Part shown: positions 1-7,754 of the stretch, one piece after another | Layout of the letters: each line of letters starts with the position of its first letter | Position numbering within the stretch: position 1 is the stretch's first letter | Assembly: GCF_030159795.1 (NCBI RefSeq) | Contig: NZ_BSND01000013.1 | Coordinates: forward strand, 1-64,000 | Direction: 5' to 3' | Source: Methylophaga thalassica | GTDB lineage: Bacteria; Pseudomonadota; Gammaproteobacteria; Nitrosococcales; Methylophagaceae | Length of the DNA stretch: 64,000 nt | Made by a program: the position numbers and the translations under genes | The notes under the pieces: model-generated | The model's database searches: none | Told to the model about the DNA's origin: nothing | The model's input: only the letters and a program-made list of their open reading frames with translations

Positions 1-2
1 AA

Positions 3-38
3 CATGCACCAGCAGTAGGTGAAGCATCAACCAGATAA
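3..38 (+). other. possible 3' tail of a gene entering from the left
   Basis: A short open frame runs in from the window edge and stops with TAA at 36-38. It is followed by about 70 bases with no gene and then a bidirectional terminator. That is the layout expected for a plus-strand gene ending here, but eleven codons cannot identify a product and the frame may be chance. Confidence 0.2.
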
Positions 39-106
39 TCCGATGAGATGCCGGTCTGTCTCACTCTCATGCAAAGGTAAGATCAACCATTTAATCCGCT
101 TACCCT

Positions 107-136
107 AAAAAAGCAGGGCCTGGGCTCTGCTTTTTT
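107..136. terminator. bidirectional intrinsic terminator
   Basis: A 14-bp stem (arms 107-120 and 123-136, one G-U pair) combines a GC-rich core with an A-tract on the left and a T-tract on the right that continues to about 144. It can therefore terminate both the minus-strand GGDEF gene ending at 143 and anything entering from the left on the plus strand. Confidence 0.8.
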
Positions 137-142
137 CTTTTT

Positions 143-1060
143 TTAATTGAGCTTATGAGCGACTAATCCATTTCGGCCTTGCTGTTTCGCCTCATAAAGT
201 AACTCATCGGCTTTGGCTAAAATTTCTAGCTCATTCATTCCCTGGGGATGTAGGCTGACCAGGCCAATACTGGTAGTTAAGATCGGCTTGGTAGGTGAGT
301 GTTCATTTACAATCTGTAATCTCTCTATTTGTATGAGCAATTCTTCTGCTAATTTTACCGCTTCCGTATGCTCGATATCTGTCCATATCAAAGCAAATTC
401 CTCACCGCCATAACGTGCGCACAGATCACCTGGTCTTCGGCAAAAATCACTCAACACGGCAGAAAACTCGACTAATACATCATCTCCCTTTTGGTGACCA
501 TAGGTATCGTTAAGTAATTTGAAATGGTCAATGTCCACCATGGCTAGGGTAAAAGGTGTTTGAGATCGTCTACAACGACGCCACTCTGTTTTCAGAAAGG
601 TATTGAAATATCGGCGATTGGCTATTTGTGTTAACGCATCTGTTCGAGATAATGAGCGCGCCAGATCTTCTGAGCGTTTTCTCTCTGTAATATTGTGGTG
701 TGTGAGTAGTAAGAAGTCCGCATTTTGAAAATGGAACATGACAACACGTAACATAAACCAGCGTTTTTCAGTCGGGCTGTGGCAAGGATATTCATAATAA
801 AACGTCGGCTCCTCACCATGAAGAACAGAATAAATCCCCTTACTGACGTCTTGTCCCATCTTGTCGCCATTTCTGCCTGAGGTATTACAAACGTCTAAGT
901 AGTTCAGCCCTACCCAGTCGGTGATTTCTGAGCCATTCTGTTCAGCAAATGTATTCCAGTATTGATTACAAAATACAATCTCTCCCTGCCTGTCGAGCAC
1001 CACAATTTGCTCAGGCAATGAATCTAGAACCGTTTTAAAAAAATCAGAGTTTTCAATCAC
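143..1060 (-). CDS. PAS-GGDEF diguanylate cyclase
   Basis: Predicted cyclic-di-GMP synthase of 305 residues. Residues about 8-128 form a PAS domain with its PAC tail (ending NITERKR), a short linker follows, and residues about 138-300 form the GGDEF domain. The signature is GGEEF at 218-222, a catalytically competent variant. An RxxD inhibitory site (RPGD, 209-212) lies five residues upstream, so product inhibition by c-di-GMP is expected. There is no membrane segment or signal peptide, so the sensor is cytoplasmic. The PAS ligand cannot be read from sequence. Translation appears to start at a GTG (1058-1060); no in-frame ATG fits better. The gene stands alone, so its target process is unknown. 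Confidence 0.9.
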   Translation of the reverse strand: MIENSDFFKTVLDSLPEQIVVLDRQGEIVFCNQYWNTFAEQNGSEITDWVGLNYLDVCNTSGRNGDKMGQDVSKGIYSVLHGEEPTFYYEYPCHSPTEKRWFMLRVVMFHFQNADFLLLTHHNITERKRSEDLARSLSRTDALTQIANRRYFNTFLKTEWRRCRRSQTPFTLAMVDIDHFKLLNDTYGHQKGDDVLVEFSAVLSDFCRRPGDLCARYGGEEFALIWTDIEHTEAVKLAEELLIQIERLQIVNEHSPTKPILTTSIGLVSLHPQGMNELEILAKADELLYEAKQQGRNGLVAHKLN

Positions 1061-1162
1061 TCATATTGCCCTCAATACTAGCTCAGGGTTGTACCGAGAC
1101 ACACATGGCAGTTACCTATCAGCAAGATAATGAGATAGTAGTCTTAGCTTTACGAACGCACA

Positions 1163-1186
1163 ACGCCTCTGGGATATTAGGGGCGT
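1163..1186 (-). terminator. hairpin downstream of corA
   Basis: Eight-base-pair stem (1163-1170 with 1179-1186, one G-U pair) and an 8-nt loop, just after the corA stop in the direction of transcription. It has no T-run on the minus-strand side; a short T-rich stretch follows on the plus side. Its role as a corA terminator or 3' end stabiliser is uncertain. Confidence 0.35.
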
Positions 1187-1201
1187 CTTTATTAGCATGA
1201 A

Positions 1202-2155
1202 TTACAACCAACCTTTACGTTTGAAATACAGGTAAGGTGCCATACCCGCAGCAACCATCAGACCAATCGCCATGGGATATCCATAGTGCCAATCCAACTC
1301 AGGCATCACATGGAAGTTCATGCCATAAATACTGGCCACCAGCGTTGGCGGTAAAAATACTACAGCTGCAATAGAGAAGATTTTAATAATCTGAGCTTGT
1401 TGAATATTGATAAAGCCCTGTGTCGAGTCCATCAGGAAGTTGATTTTATCGAACAGAAAGGTGGTGTGAGACATCAACGTCTCTAAGTCGCGTAAAATTT
1501 CATACAAGGTTTCACGAGACTCAGTTGCCTCACGTAAATTTCTGAGCAAGAAGGAAATGTCGCGCTGGGTATCCATCAGACAGAGACGGATTTTCCCATT
1601 ACTATCTTCCAGTCTGGCCAGTTGGCTGATGCAGTCTTCCAGATCAGCCGCTTCATCTTCCAACACTAAATGACTGACCCGTTCCAATTCACGATGAATA
1701 TCTTCCAGATTATCGGCATGGTTTTCGACTTTCTGTTCCATCAGGGTAATCAATAACTCACGTGGTGTTTTACAGCTAATTTGTCCGCGACGCGCACGCA
1801 TTCGTAACAGACGGAAATCACTCAGCTCACCATCACGAATCGCCACCAGCCGATCTTCCTGCAAGATAAAGGCGACAGAAACAGTGTGATGTCGACCTTC
1901 TGAATAACCTAGGAATAAGGAATGCACATGCAAACCGTCCTGATCGGTAAAACAACGTGCTGAAGCTTCGATTTCTTCGACATCATCCACATCAGGCACT
2001 TCATCACTAAACAAGGTACCCAGTAACGCCCGTTCGTCATCATCTGGTTCAAGCGCATCAATCCAATCAGCCTCTCGCAATTGCGCAGCAGAAATCTCTC
2101 CTTCAACGGGAATTTCTTTGATTAGACCTTGTGCGATTTTGTACAGGCGAAGCAT
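1202..2155 (-). CDS. corA: magnesium/cobalt transporter CorA
   Basis: Divalent cation (Mg2+, Co2+, Ni2+) channel of the 2-TM-GxN family, 317 residues, almost the length of E. coli CorA (316). The long acidic N-terminal cytoplasmic domain and helical stalk are followed by two C-terminal membrane helices. The selectivity motif YGMNF lies at the end of the first helix, with the MPEL periplasmic loop after it. The protein ends with the family's positively charged tail (YFKRKGWL). The conserved blocks EPDDDER, DIEASAR-like and LCLMDTQR match true CorA rather than ZntB. It lies 83 bp downstream of the ferric-reductase-like gene on the same strand and could be co-transcribed with it. No Mg-responsive leader is evident. 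Confidence 0.96.
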   Translation of the reverse strand: MLRLYKIAQGLIKEIPVEGEISAAQLREADWIDALEPDDDERALLGTLFSDEVPDVDDVEEIEASARCFTDQDGLHVHSLFLGYSEGRHHTVSVAFILQEDRLVAIRDGELSDFRLLRMRARRGQISCKTPRELLITLMEQKVENHADNLEDIHRELERVSHLVLEDEAADLEDCISQLARLEDSNGKIRLCLMDTQRDISFLLRNLREATESRETLYEILRDLETLMSHTTFLFDKINFLMDSTQGFINIQQAQIIKIFSIAAVVFLPPTLVASIYGMNFHVMPELDWHYGYPMAIGLMVAAGMAPYLYFKRKGWL

Positions 2156-2238
2156 GCGAACTCCTCATAGCTAGTGTGACTGGCGGGTGAGCTTGGCATT
2201 GTATCGTAACGAATGCTTCATGCCGATGACTAATCGAT

Positions 2239-3576
2239 CTATCGCAGTTTAAATAACTCCTGATGAAACTGATCCGGGTGTAATCCATGCTGAATGAAGT
2301 CCTTGCGTAAGTCTTCACCAAAGGCGGATGGCCCACAAAACCAGATACTGGCCTCTTGCCAGTGTGGGACAGCTGTACGAATTCGTTCTGCATCAAGGTG
2401 GCCATCTTTGTCATCCACCATTAAGTGTAGCCTGACGTTTGAGGCTTCTACATCAGCGGATAATTTTTGTCTGACGACATCATTAATCTGTGACGTGGGA
2501 TGAAAAAAGTCGATGGTTTTACCATCCGTCTCATCCGCTAAACGTTTCATGCGAGCAATAAATGGCGTGACGCCGATTCCCGCACCAATCCAGATCTGTC
2601 TTGGCTTATCATCCGTAAAGTTAAACTCACCATAGGGACCTTCCATCGTGACCGGCATACTCACTGACAAACGTTGCTTTAATCGTGCCGTATGATCACC
2701 CAGCTCTTTAATCACAAAACGAATCAAGCGAGTGTCCGGATTCCAGGCTGAAGCGATGGTGTAGGGATGAGCACCTTCTTTTTTATCTGACATCGCAAAA
2801 GCAAACTGTCCGGCATTATGCCCCGGCCAACCTTTATCCATTTTTACTGTTACTTCCATCACTCGCATATCCGAGTGATATTCCAACTCAGTAATATGGC
2901 CTCTTACTTTTCGCTTAGCACCCACTCGCCCCATCAATACTAAGACCGCAGAGATAGTCCCACCTAGGAGTAATACGGCCATCAACCAACCTACAGGCTG
3001 AGACCAATACTCGAATCGCAGTAATATCACCGCATGAAAAACAAAGAGCAGATAAGTAATCGCTAATAAGTTATGCGTTTTAGCAAATAAGCGATAAGGA
3101 AAACGTCTAATTAAAGCCAGCACAATCAACAAAGCAGCAGCATAAAACGCCCACTCACCAATAGTCTCAGCTAAGCCACGCTGTGAACGAAATAAGCCTT
3201 CCCAGAAACCTAACTCTGGCTGCGCGCCTCTGGGGCCACGCTCAGGCTTAACTAGCCAGCCCCAGCCCACCATCCATTTTGTACCTTTTGCAAACCACCA
3301 ATGAGATACCGCAAACACCAGCGCACTGATACCCAGCCATTTATGCAAACGGTACATCTTGTCCAGACCATGAAAGAAAGGCTCAACAATTTTTGGTCTC
3401 AATGCCAACAACATTGCGATACTCATCACGGCTATGGCGATGACACCACTGTATTGAACAAATACAGCCCTAAACGAAAAGTAAGTAAACGGTTCGGGCC
3501 ATAAATTATCTGCCATCAACCACAAGGCAGTGGGCAATAACAGTACCGTGAGCAAGGCATATTTAATCTTTTTCAT
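2239..3576 (-). CDS. ferric reductase-like transmembrane flavocytochrome
   Basis: Membrane oxidoreductase of 445 residues with the architecture of ferric-chelate reductases/NADPH oxidases. Residues 1-215 hold about six membrane helices with histidines placed as b-haem ligands (in HKWLG, SHWWF and FHAVIL). Residues about 220-325 form an FAD-binding barrel with the HPYTIASAW motif. Residues about 330-445 form the NAD(P)H-binding domain (GAGIGVTPF and the C-terminal WFCGPSAFG). The enzyme should move electrons from cytosolic NAD(P)H across the membrane; the acceptor (ferric iron, quinone or oxygen) cannot be decided from sequence. It is divergent from the ferritin gene at 3746, which makes an iron role plausible but unproven. 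Confidence 0.85.
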   Translation of the reverse strand: MKKIKYALLTVLLLPTALWLMADNLWPEPFTYFSFRAVFVQYSGVIAIAVMSIAMLLALRPKIVEPFFHGLDKMYRLHKWLGISALVFAVSHWWFAKGTKWMVGWGWLVKPERGPRGAQPELGFWEGLFRSQRGLAETIGEWAFYAAALLIVLALIRRFPYRLFAKTHNLLAITYLLFVFHAVILLRFEYWSQPVGWLMAVLLLGGTISAVLVLMGRVGAKRKVRGHITELEYHSDMRVMEVTVKMDKGWPGHNAGQFAFAMSDKKEGAHPYTIASAWNPDTRLIRFVIKELGDHTARLKQRLSVSMPVTMEGPYGEFNFTDDKPRQIWIGAGIGVTPFIARMKRLADETDGKTIDFFHPTSQINDVVRQKLSADVEASNVRLHLMVDDKDGHLDAERIRTAVPHWQEASIWFCGPSAFGEDLRKDFIQHGLHPDQFHQELFKLR

Positions 3577-3745
3577 GAGTCTCTAATGAAGTGATGGAAT
3601 TCTTACAGCTAATTTAACCCAAGAAAAGTTAAGGCAACGTTAACGTCATAATCAGATCTGCATGGTCAGACTAGTTTGATTACAATGACAACAAACGCAC
3701 ATCAAAAACAGCGTGTTTTTTGCACATACAAAATAGGATCAGCAT

Positions 3746-4225
3746 ATGAAAGGCAGCCCAAAAGTTATTGAACTTCTCAATACATTACTCGCAGGCGAAC
3801 TGACCGCTATGGATCAATACTTCATTCACTCACGCATGTATGAAGACTGGGGACTGACTCGCCTCTATAATCGCATCGCTCACGAAATGCAGGACGAAAC
3901 CGAACACGCCGACCAAATGATCAAACGTATTCTGTTTCTGGAAGGCATGCCCGACCTGACACACCGCGAACCACTTCATGTGGGTCACACCGTCAAAGAG
4001 ATGCTGCAAAATGACCTCGACTTGGAATACGCCGTCGTCAAAAACCTGCGTGATGGCATTGCGTTGTGTGAAGCCGAAAAAGACTACGAAACTCGAACAA
4101 TGCTCAAGCAACAGCTGGAAGATACCGAGCTGGATCACACCCACTGGTTAGAACAGCAACTTGGTCTGATTGAGAAAATGGGACTGGAAAATTATCTGCA
4201 AGCCATGACTTTGGCTGAAGCGTAA
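3746..4225 (+). CDS. bfr: bacterioferritin-family ferritin lacking the haem Met
   Basis: Iron-storage protein of 159 residues, one four-helix-bundle subunit of a 24-mer, closely matching bacterioferritin (start [12 protein letters not shown], end MGLENYLQA). Ferroxidase ligands are in place: Glu18, Glu51, His54, Glu94, Glu128 and His131 (the last pair shifted by one residue from E. coli numbering). The residue at position 52, Met in haem-binding Bfr, is Thr here (DETEHAD). The subunit should therefore oxidise and store iron but not form the bis-Met haem site by itself. This resembles the alpha-type Bfr subunits or FtnA-like proteins that lack that Met. A weak GGAT Shine-Dalgarno precedes the ATG. 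Confidence 0.93.
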   Translation: MKGSPKVIELLNTLLAGELTAMDQYFIHSRMYEDWGLTRLYNRIAHEMQDETEHADQMIKRILFLEGMPDLTHREPLHVGHTVKEMLQNDLDLEYAVVKNLRDGIALCEAEKDYETRTMLKQQLEDTELDHTHWLEQQLGLIEKMGLENYLQAMTLAEA

Positions 4226-4237
4226 TAATTCCCGGCA

Positions 4238-4266
4238 GGTTGGGCTTGGCAGCATCCGGCTCAACC
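4238..4266 (+). terminator. hairpin after bfr
   Basis: Nine-base-pair stem with two G-U pairs (4238-4246 with 4258-4266) and an 11-nt loop, 13 nt after the bfr stop. There is only a short run of T after it. It is the only candidate terminator between convergent bfr and the radical SAM gene. Confidence 0.35.
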
Positions 4267-4369
4267 ATTTCCCCCTGAGACCTATTTCCCTAACAACCTA
4301 GGATATCACTCAATATCCCGACTTTATTTAGTGAATAGTTGGAGATATCTTGGTGGTTGACTCAGAAAA

Positions 4370-5875
4370 CTAAAAGGCACCTTCAAACTCAGTCGCTTTC
4401 TCAATTAAAGGTTTTCTGTTAATTGTGTTTGCGACTCTAAGCAAGCCAAATACAGCTATACGATGCTTTAACTCCATATACCTAGAATTACTATGCTTAA
4501 GGAGGCCACTCTCCAAATCTAATTCGCCTAACTTTATATTTTTATATGCTTTTTCTGGTGCCTTTTGAAAATAAAATGCTGGTGTACCCGGAATATAAGC
4601 AAACCTATTTACAACAACTCTCTCAATATAAGATTCATGTTCACGCAAAAAATTTGTCGTCTTTTTAATATCATCAGCTTGTTCATTTCCTTCACCAATA
4701 ATGCATGTAAGCCGTACACTCAGTCCAACGGCATGTGCAGTTTTGATAAATTCAGACACTCGTTTTAACTTAGTCCCTTTAAGCATGCTGTTAAGCACTT
4801 CTTGACTGCCGGACTCAAGCCCTGTCGTTATTCTTACAAGACCAGCTTCACTCGCTTTTTTTAAATCCGCATAGCTCAGACCATTATCTGTTCTGGAATC
4901 TACATGCACAGATGCCGTCCATTTTATATCAGGCAGTTCATGTGAGATTCTTTCTGCGAGGCCTTTCCAGACATCAAGATTCGAATTTAACTTAAGGTCG
5001 AGTAAGACAAAGAGATCAACCTGATGCCTACTTCTTTGATATTTCATCTCTGAGATAACATTATCGAGGCTGCGAGAACGATAATTTCTGCCAGCACTAG
5101 TTAAGACATCAGAGCAAAATGAACATCGTCCCCATTCGCATCCTCTACCGGTCATGATAGGGATTATCTTATTTGGGTATGAATGCCAGGGAAAAGCATC
5201 AAAAGTTGGGTAAGGGATGCTATCAAGACTTTCTAAAGGTTTCGCTATATTGCCTTGCCCCCCATCTTCATAAACACCTTGATAATGGCTGATATCATTT
5301 CCTAGCAATACATCATCGACCATTCTATTAAGAATTGCCTCGGGCTCTCCAGCAAACACCACCGTGACTCCCCGAATTACAGACCATTTCTGTGCTATCT
5401 CGGGAATGACAAAACTGTTACCACCAACAATAAGCGGTATGTTGTGGTCATCACATATACCAGCAATCACTGATGTCACATCAAAGTACATGGTATACGC
5501 TGATATCAAAACGATATCTGGCTTTTTATTTTTTATCTGTTCTTGGAAGGCAGATACGATTGTTCGCTGAAGTATCGACTTATCTTTTTTTCTTACATTT
5601 TTGATTTTGTCATACAGAAATTTAAGGAATCTATTTTCACTCGTCGCACCTATGTGATTCAAAAACTTGAGGTAGTGATATCCCCTAGGTTCTTTCACAT
5701 TTCTTGGAAAACCATGCACACCAAAAAATAATGGCGATAAAACATCTACTTGAGCACCATTATTTTTCAATATCGAACTCAAGTAACCTACGGATAGCGT
5801 TGGATAACGGGAAAAGTTATTCAAATCTACAATTAAAACCTGATGTTTAGCTTGGTCTGTTTTTTTCGACTCCAT
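4370..5875 (-). CDS. cobalamin-binding-type radical SAM protein, orphan
   Basis: Predicted iron-sulfur radical SAM enzyme of 501 residues. Residues about 12-220 resemble a B12-binding Rossmann domain (opening HQVLIVDLNN, later IVLISAYTMYF and a second GGNSFV strand). Residues about 235-440 form the radical SAM barrel. The cluster motif is RGCEWGRCSFC, which spaces the cysteines CX4CX2C instead of the usual CX3CX2C; later blocks such as TTGLESGSQEVL fit the elongated Elp3/MiaB-type barrel. The first in-frame ATG is 45 nt further upstream, but the ATG at 5875 is preceded by a good AGGAG 6 nt away and is chosen. The gene is visibly AT-richer than its neighbours, has no partner gene and is probably acquired. 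The substrate is unknown. Confidence 0.85.
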   Translation of the reverse strand: MESKKTDQAKHQVLIVDLNNFSRYPTLSVGYLSSILKNNGAQVDVLSPLFFGVHGFPRNVKEPRGYHYLKFLNHIGATSENRFLKFLYDKIKNVRKKDKSILQRTIVSAFQEQIKNKKPDIVLISAYTMYFDVTSVIAGICDDHNIPLIVGGNSFVIPEIAQKWSVIRGVTVVFAGEPEAILNRMVDDVLLGNDISHYQGVYEDGGQGNIAKPLESLDSIPYPTFDAFPWHSYPNKIIPIMTGRGCEWGRCSFCSDVLTSAGRNYRSRSLDNVISEMKYQRSRHQVDLFVLLDLKLNSNLDVWKGLAERISHELPDIKWTASVHVDSRTDNGLSYADLKKASEAGLVRITTGLESGSQEVLNSMLKGTKLKRVSEFIKTAHAVGLSVRLTCIIGEGNEQADDIKKTTNFLREHESYIERVVVNRFAYIPGTPAFYFQKAPEKAYKNIKLGELDLESGLLKHSNSRYMELKHRIAVFGLLRVANTINRKPLIEKATEFEGAF

Positions 5876-6219
5876 GCAATCTCCTTTTGAATCCATCCAT
5901 AAGTCACTAACGCACTGCAAACATTAACTTTAATTTACACTAAACTGGATTTTATAGAGCCAAATTTTTTTCCTCATATGGTTGAAGTGACCAATCAGAG
6001 ATTGTTTTGAATGAAAATAGTTAGTTTCTGCAACCTTGTAGTGCTAACGCACTTTTTACTGATGGATTCCCTCTGATATATGTGGACTGATTGGAATATT
6101 TCTCAAGCTCACCTACTACTTGAAAAGCAGCTCAGTAACCCCATTTAAATCTCACACATCTGCCATAAGCAGTGTTAATCAAACCACTAAATAACAGTCA
6201 TACAGCCAAACAAGAAGCC
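5876..6219. other. divergent intergenic region, no gene
   Basis: This 344-nt AT-rich gap between the divergent radical SAM and DUF1820 genes holds no supportable ORF. It contains a 10-nt direct repeat (CTAACGCACT at 5907-5916 and 6044-6053); the second copy forms a small hairpin (6040-6053) followed by four T. A weak promoter for DUF1820 may be TTGAAA (6120-6125) with TTTAAA (6144-6149) at 18-nt spacing. Nothing else is recognised. Confidence 0.4.
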
Positions 6220-6543
6220 ATGAGCAAACAAGAACTCTTATACCGTGTCGAATTCATCCAAGCTGGCCAACGTTACGAACTCTACGCCCGCGAACTCAGC
6301 CAGGGCGGTTTGTTTGGCTTTATCGAGATAGGTGATTTTGTCTGGGACACCCACACATCAGTAGTGCTAGACCCCAGCCACGAAAAACTTAAAGACGAAT
6401 TTGCTGATGTGACTCGTACCTACATTCCCATGCATGCGGTGCTGAGAATTGATTCGGTCACCAAGAAAGGCTTAGCTAAGATCACCGAATTCGATGGCAA
6501 AGTCACCCACTTCCCCAGCCCGATTTATACGCCAAGCAATTAA
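6220..6543 (+). CDS. DUF1820 family protein
   Basis: Small conserved protein of 107 residues, start chosen at the ATG giving MSKQELLYRVEF, which matches the usual family length; an upstream in-frame ATG would add 16 unlikely residues. The block with RYELYARELSQGGLFGFIEI is characteristic of DUF1820, a family widespread in gammaproteobacteria with no established function. It has no signal peptide, membrane segment or cysteine cluster, so it is probably a cytosolic or PilZ-like small beta-rich domain; that fold comment is inference. Its neighbours give no functional clue: an acquired radical SAM gene upstream and a repeat cluster downstream. Confidence 0.85.
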   Translation: MSKQELLYRVEFIQAGQRYELYARELSQGGLFGFIEIGDFVWDTHTSVVLDPSHEKLKDEFADVTRTYIPMHAVLRIDSVTKKGLAKITEFDGKVTHFPSPIYTPSN

Positions 6544-6560
6544 TAGAATTGCTTAAAAAA

Positions 6561-6640
6561 GTAGGTTCGGTTGAACCTGAGAAACCCAACAATTCCTGAA
6601 TCTTGATATATGTTGGGTTTCGTTCCTCTACCCAACCTAC
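6561..6640. repeat. REP-like nested palindrome
   Basis: Outer arms GTAGGTT (6561-6567) and AACCTAC (6634-6640) enclose a perfect 10-bp pair AAACCCAACA (6582-6591) and TGTTGGGTTT (6611-6620). There is also a small hairpin GGTTC/GAACC at 6564-6577, and an alternative pairing of GTTGGGT (6612-6618) with ACCCAAC (6630-6636). The motif resembles dispersed palindromic repeats seen between genes in many proteobacteria (from memory, not searched). It could also act as a terminator for the DUF1820 gene that ends 17 nt before it. Confidence 0.6.
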
Positions 6641-6709
6641 CGAGCTTTATAGGTGCCATTCCTCATCAGCACAAACGGGGATTTGAAAGGCTCCCTTTAT
6701 TCCCGTCTA

Positions 6710-6816
6710 TTGCCGCCAAAAATTAGGCTTGGTTGATGGATTAAGTGGTCGAGTGTTTGAGCGTAGCGAGTTGTCGACCACGCCATCAAGTAAGGTTAAT
6801 TTTTGGATGAAGGCAA
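6710..6816. repeat. large nested imperfect palindrome
   Basis: A 107-nt cruciform-like element. Outer arms TTGCC/GGCAA, then CCAAAAATTA with TAATTTTTGG, then TTGATGG with CCATCAA, close on a perfect 8-bp inner stem GTGGTCGA (6745-6752) and TCGACCAC (6774-6781). Successive matching segments are separated by short bulges. No ORF spans it. It looks like a non-coding repeat unit or a miniature mobile element rather than a terminator, because it has no flanking T-run. Confidence 0.65.
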
Positions 6817-6837
6817 TATCGGGTGCCTTTTTCTTTG

Positions 6838-6871
6838 GTTCGTTTCTTTTGGGCAAACAAAAGAAATGAAC
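6838..6871. repeat. hairpin repeat unit
   Basis: Thirteen-base-pair arms (6838-6850 and 6859-6871, one mismatch) around an 8-nt loop GGGCAAAC. A degenerate relative in the same orientation lies at 8591-8630, on the other side of the DUF559 and Sel1-repeat genes. Hairpins of this general sequence are common as dispersed repeats in proteobacteria (recalled, not searched). Confidence 0.6.
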
Positions 6872-6986
6872 GCCCTGCGGCAGCGTGAGAAGTAAAAAAA
6901 TAGATCATATTGAAATCAAGTTGGCTGACCCCTTGATTTCTCGCCGCTCTAAGAATTTTTACTCTGAGCCCAAATATTTTTGCGAA

Positions 6987-7583
6987 TTAAATGCTTCCTA
7001 GGTCTCCAGTTCTTCGCAGTAAGACCCTAGCATCTTCAACTTTTTTCACGGCCGCAGCAGAATCTAGGAAGACTTCACGAGCCGGTATCCGAAGGATTGA
7101 GTAGCCCTCCCGCCTCATATCATCATCCCTCTTGAGATCGCGTAAAACAGCTTCTGGAGAAGAGTGATATGTTGCGCCGTCAATCTCAACGACAAGCTTA
7201 TCATCAATCAGGAAATCTGCTCGATACTGGGAAGAAGCATGACCTGAATAGATATTTAACCGCCCCACTGATACCTGGTTTCGCAAGCGTAATCCCCGCC
7301 CCTGAATGGCACCTGGCCCAGTTTGCAGTTTATAGGCTGAAACCATTGCTTCGAGAAAGGCCATCTCTGCTGGAGACTCACATTGGCCCCGGATATTCTC
7401 GACACTCACCGGCGCATTGATACGGGCATCTATCTCCGCCTGCTCAGCTCGCCTTGCGGGCTCTTCAATAATGTCACGGTAGACACTCCAAACGATTAAG
7501 CCCCCGACGAAAAAGAGGGGGAGGAAGAGAAACCCTAGAAGAATACAAACCACTGCGAGCGCGATCCGTTGAAAATATGTCAA
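6987..7583 (-). CDS. membrane-anchored DUF559 nuclease-fold protein
   Basis: Protein of 198 residues. Residues about 6-33 form a hydrophobic N-terminal segment (AVVCILLGFLFLPLFFVGG), which predicts a membrane anchor. Residues about 68-190 form a DUF559 domain of the Vsr/PD-(D/E)xK-like endonuclease superfamily. An early Glu (in ESPAE), the core YRADFLIDD...VVEIDGATYH and RRDD/ILRIPA-type segments are visible. The start is a TTG at 7581-7583 with GGAG seven nt upstream. Family members are often linked to DNA metabolism or mobile modules, but the biochemical role here is unknown. The gene lies in an accessory block between repeat elements. Confidence 0.75.
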   Translation of the reverse strand: MTYFQRIALAVVCILLGFLFLPLFFVGGLIVWSVYRDIIEEPARRAEQAEIDARINAPVSVENIRGQCESPAEMAFLEAMVSAYKLQTGPGAIQGRGLRLRNQVSVGRLNIYSGHASSQYRADFLIDDKLVVEIDGATYHSSPEAVLRDLKRDDDMRREGYSILRIPAREVFLDSAAAVKKVEDARVLLRRTGDLGSI

Positions 7584-7754
7584 GAGTACACTCCAACCAG
7601 CTCAGTAAACATGAAAGATAGGTTGTCACTAGTCCTACACAAACATATGGTTCTGGAAAACTTAATCAATTTATGCGCCTTAAATCTTTTTTTAAGCCGT
7701 TTTGATAAATATGGAGCTAGTTGCTCCCCGTTAGGATACTTTTCTCATAGTTTC

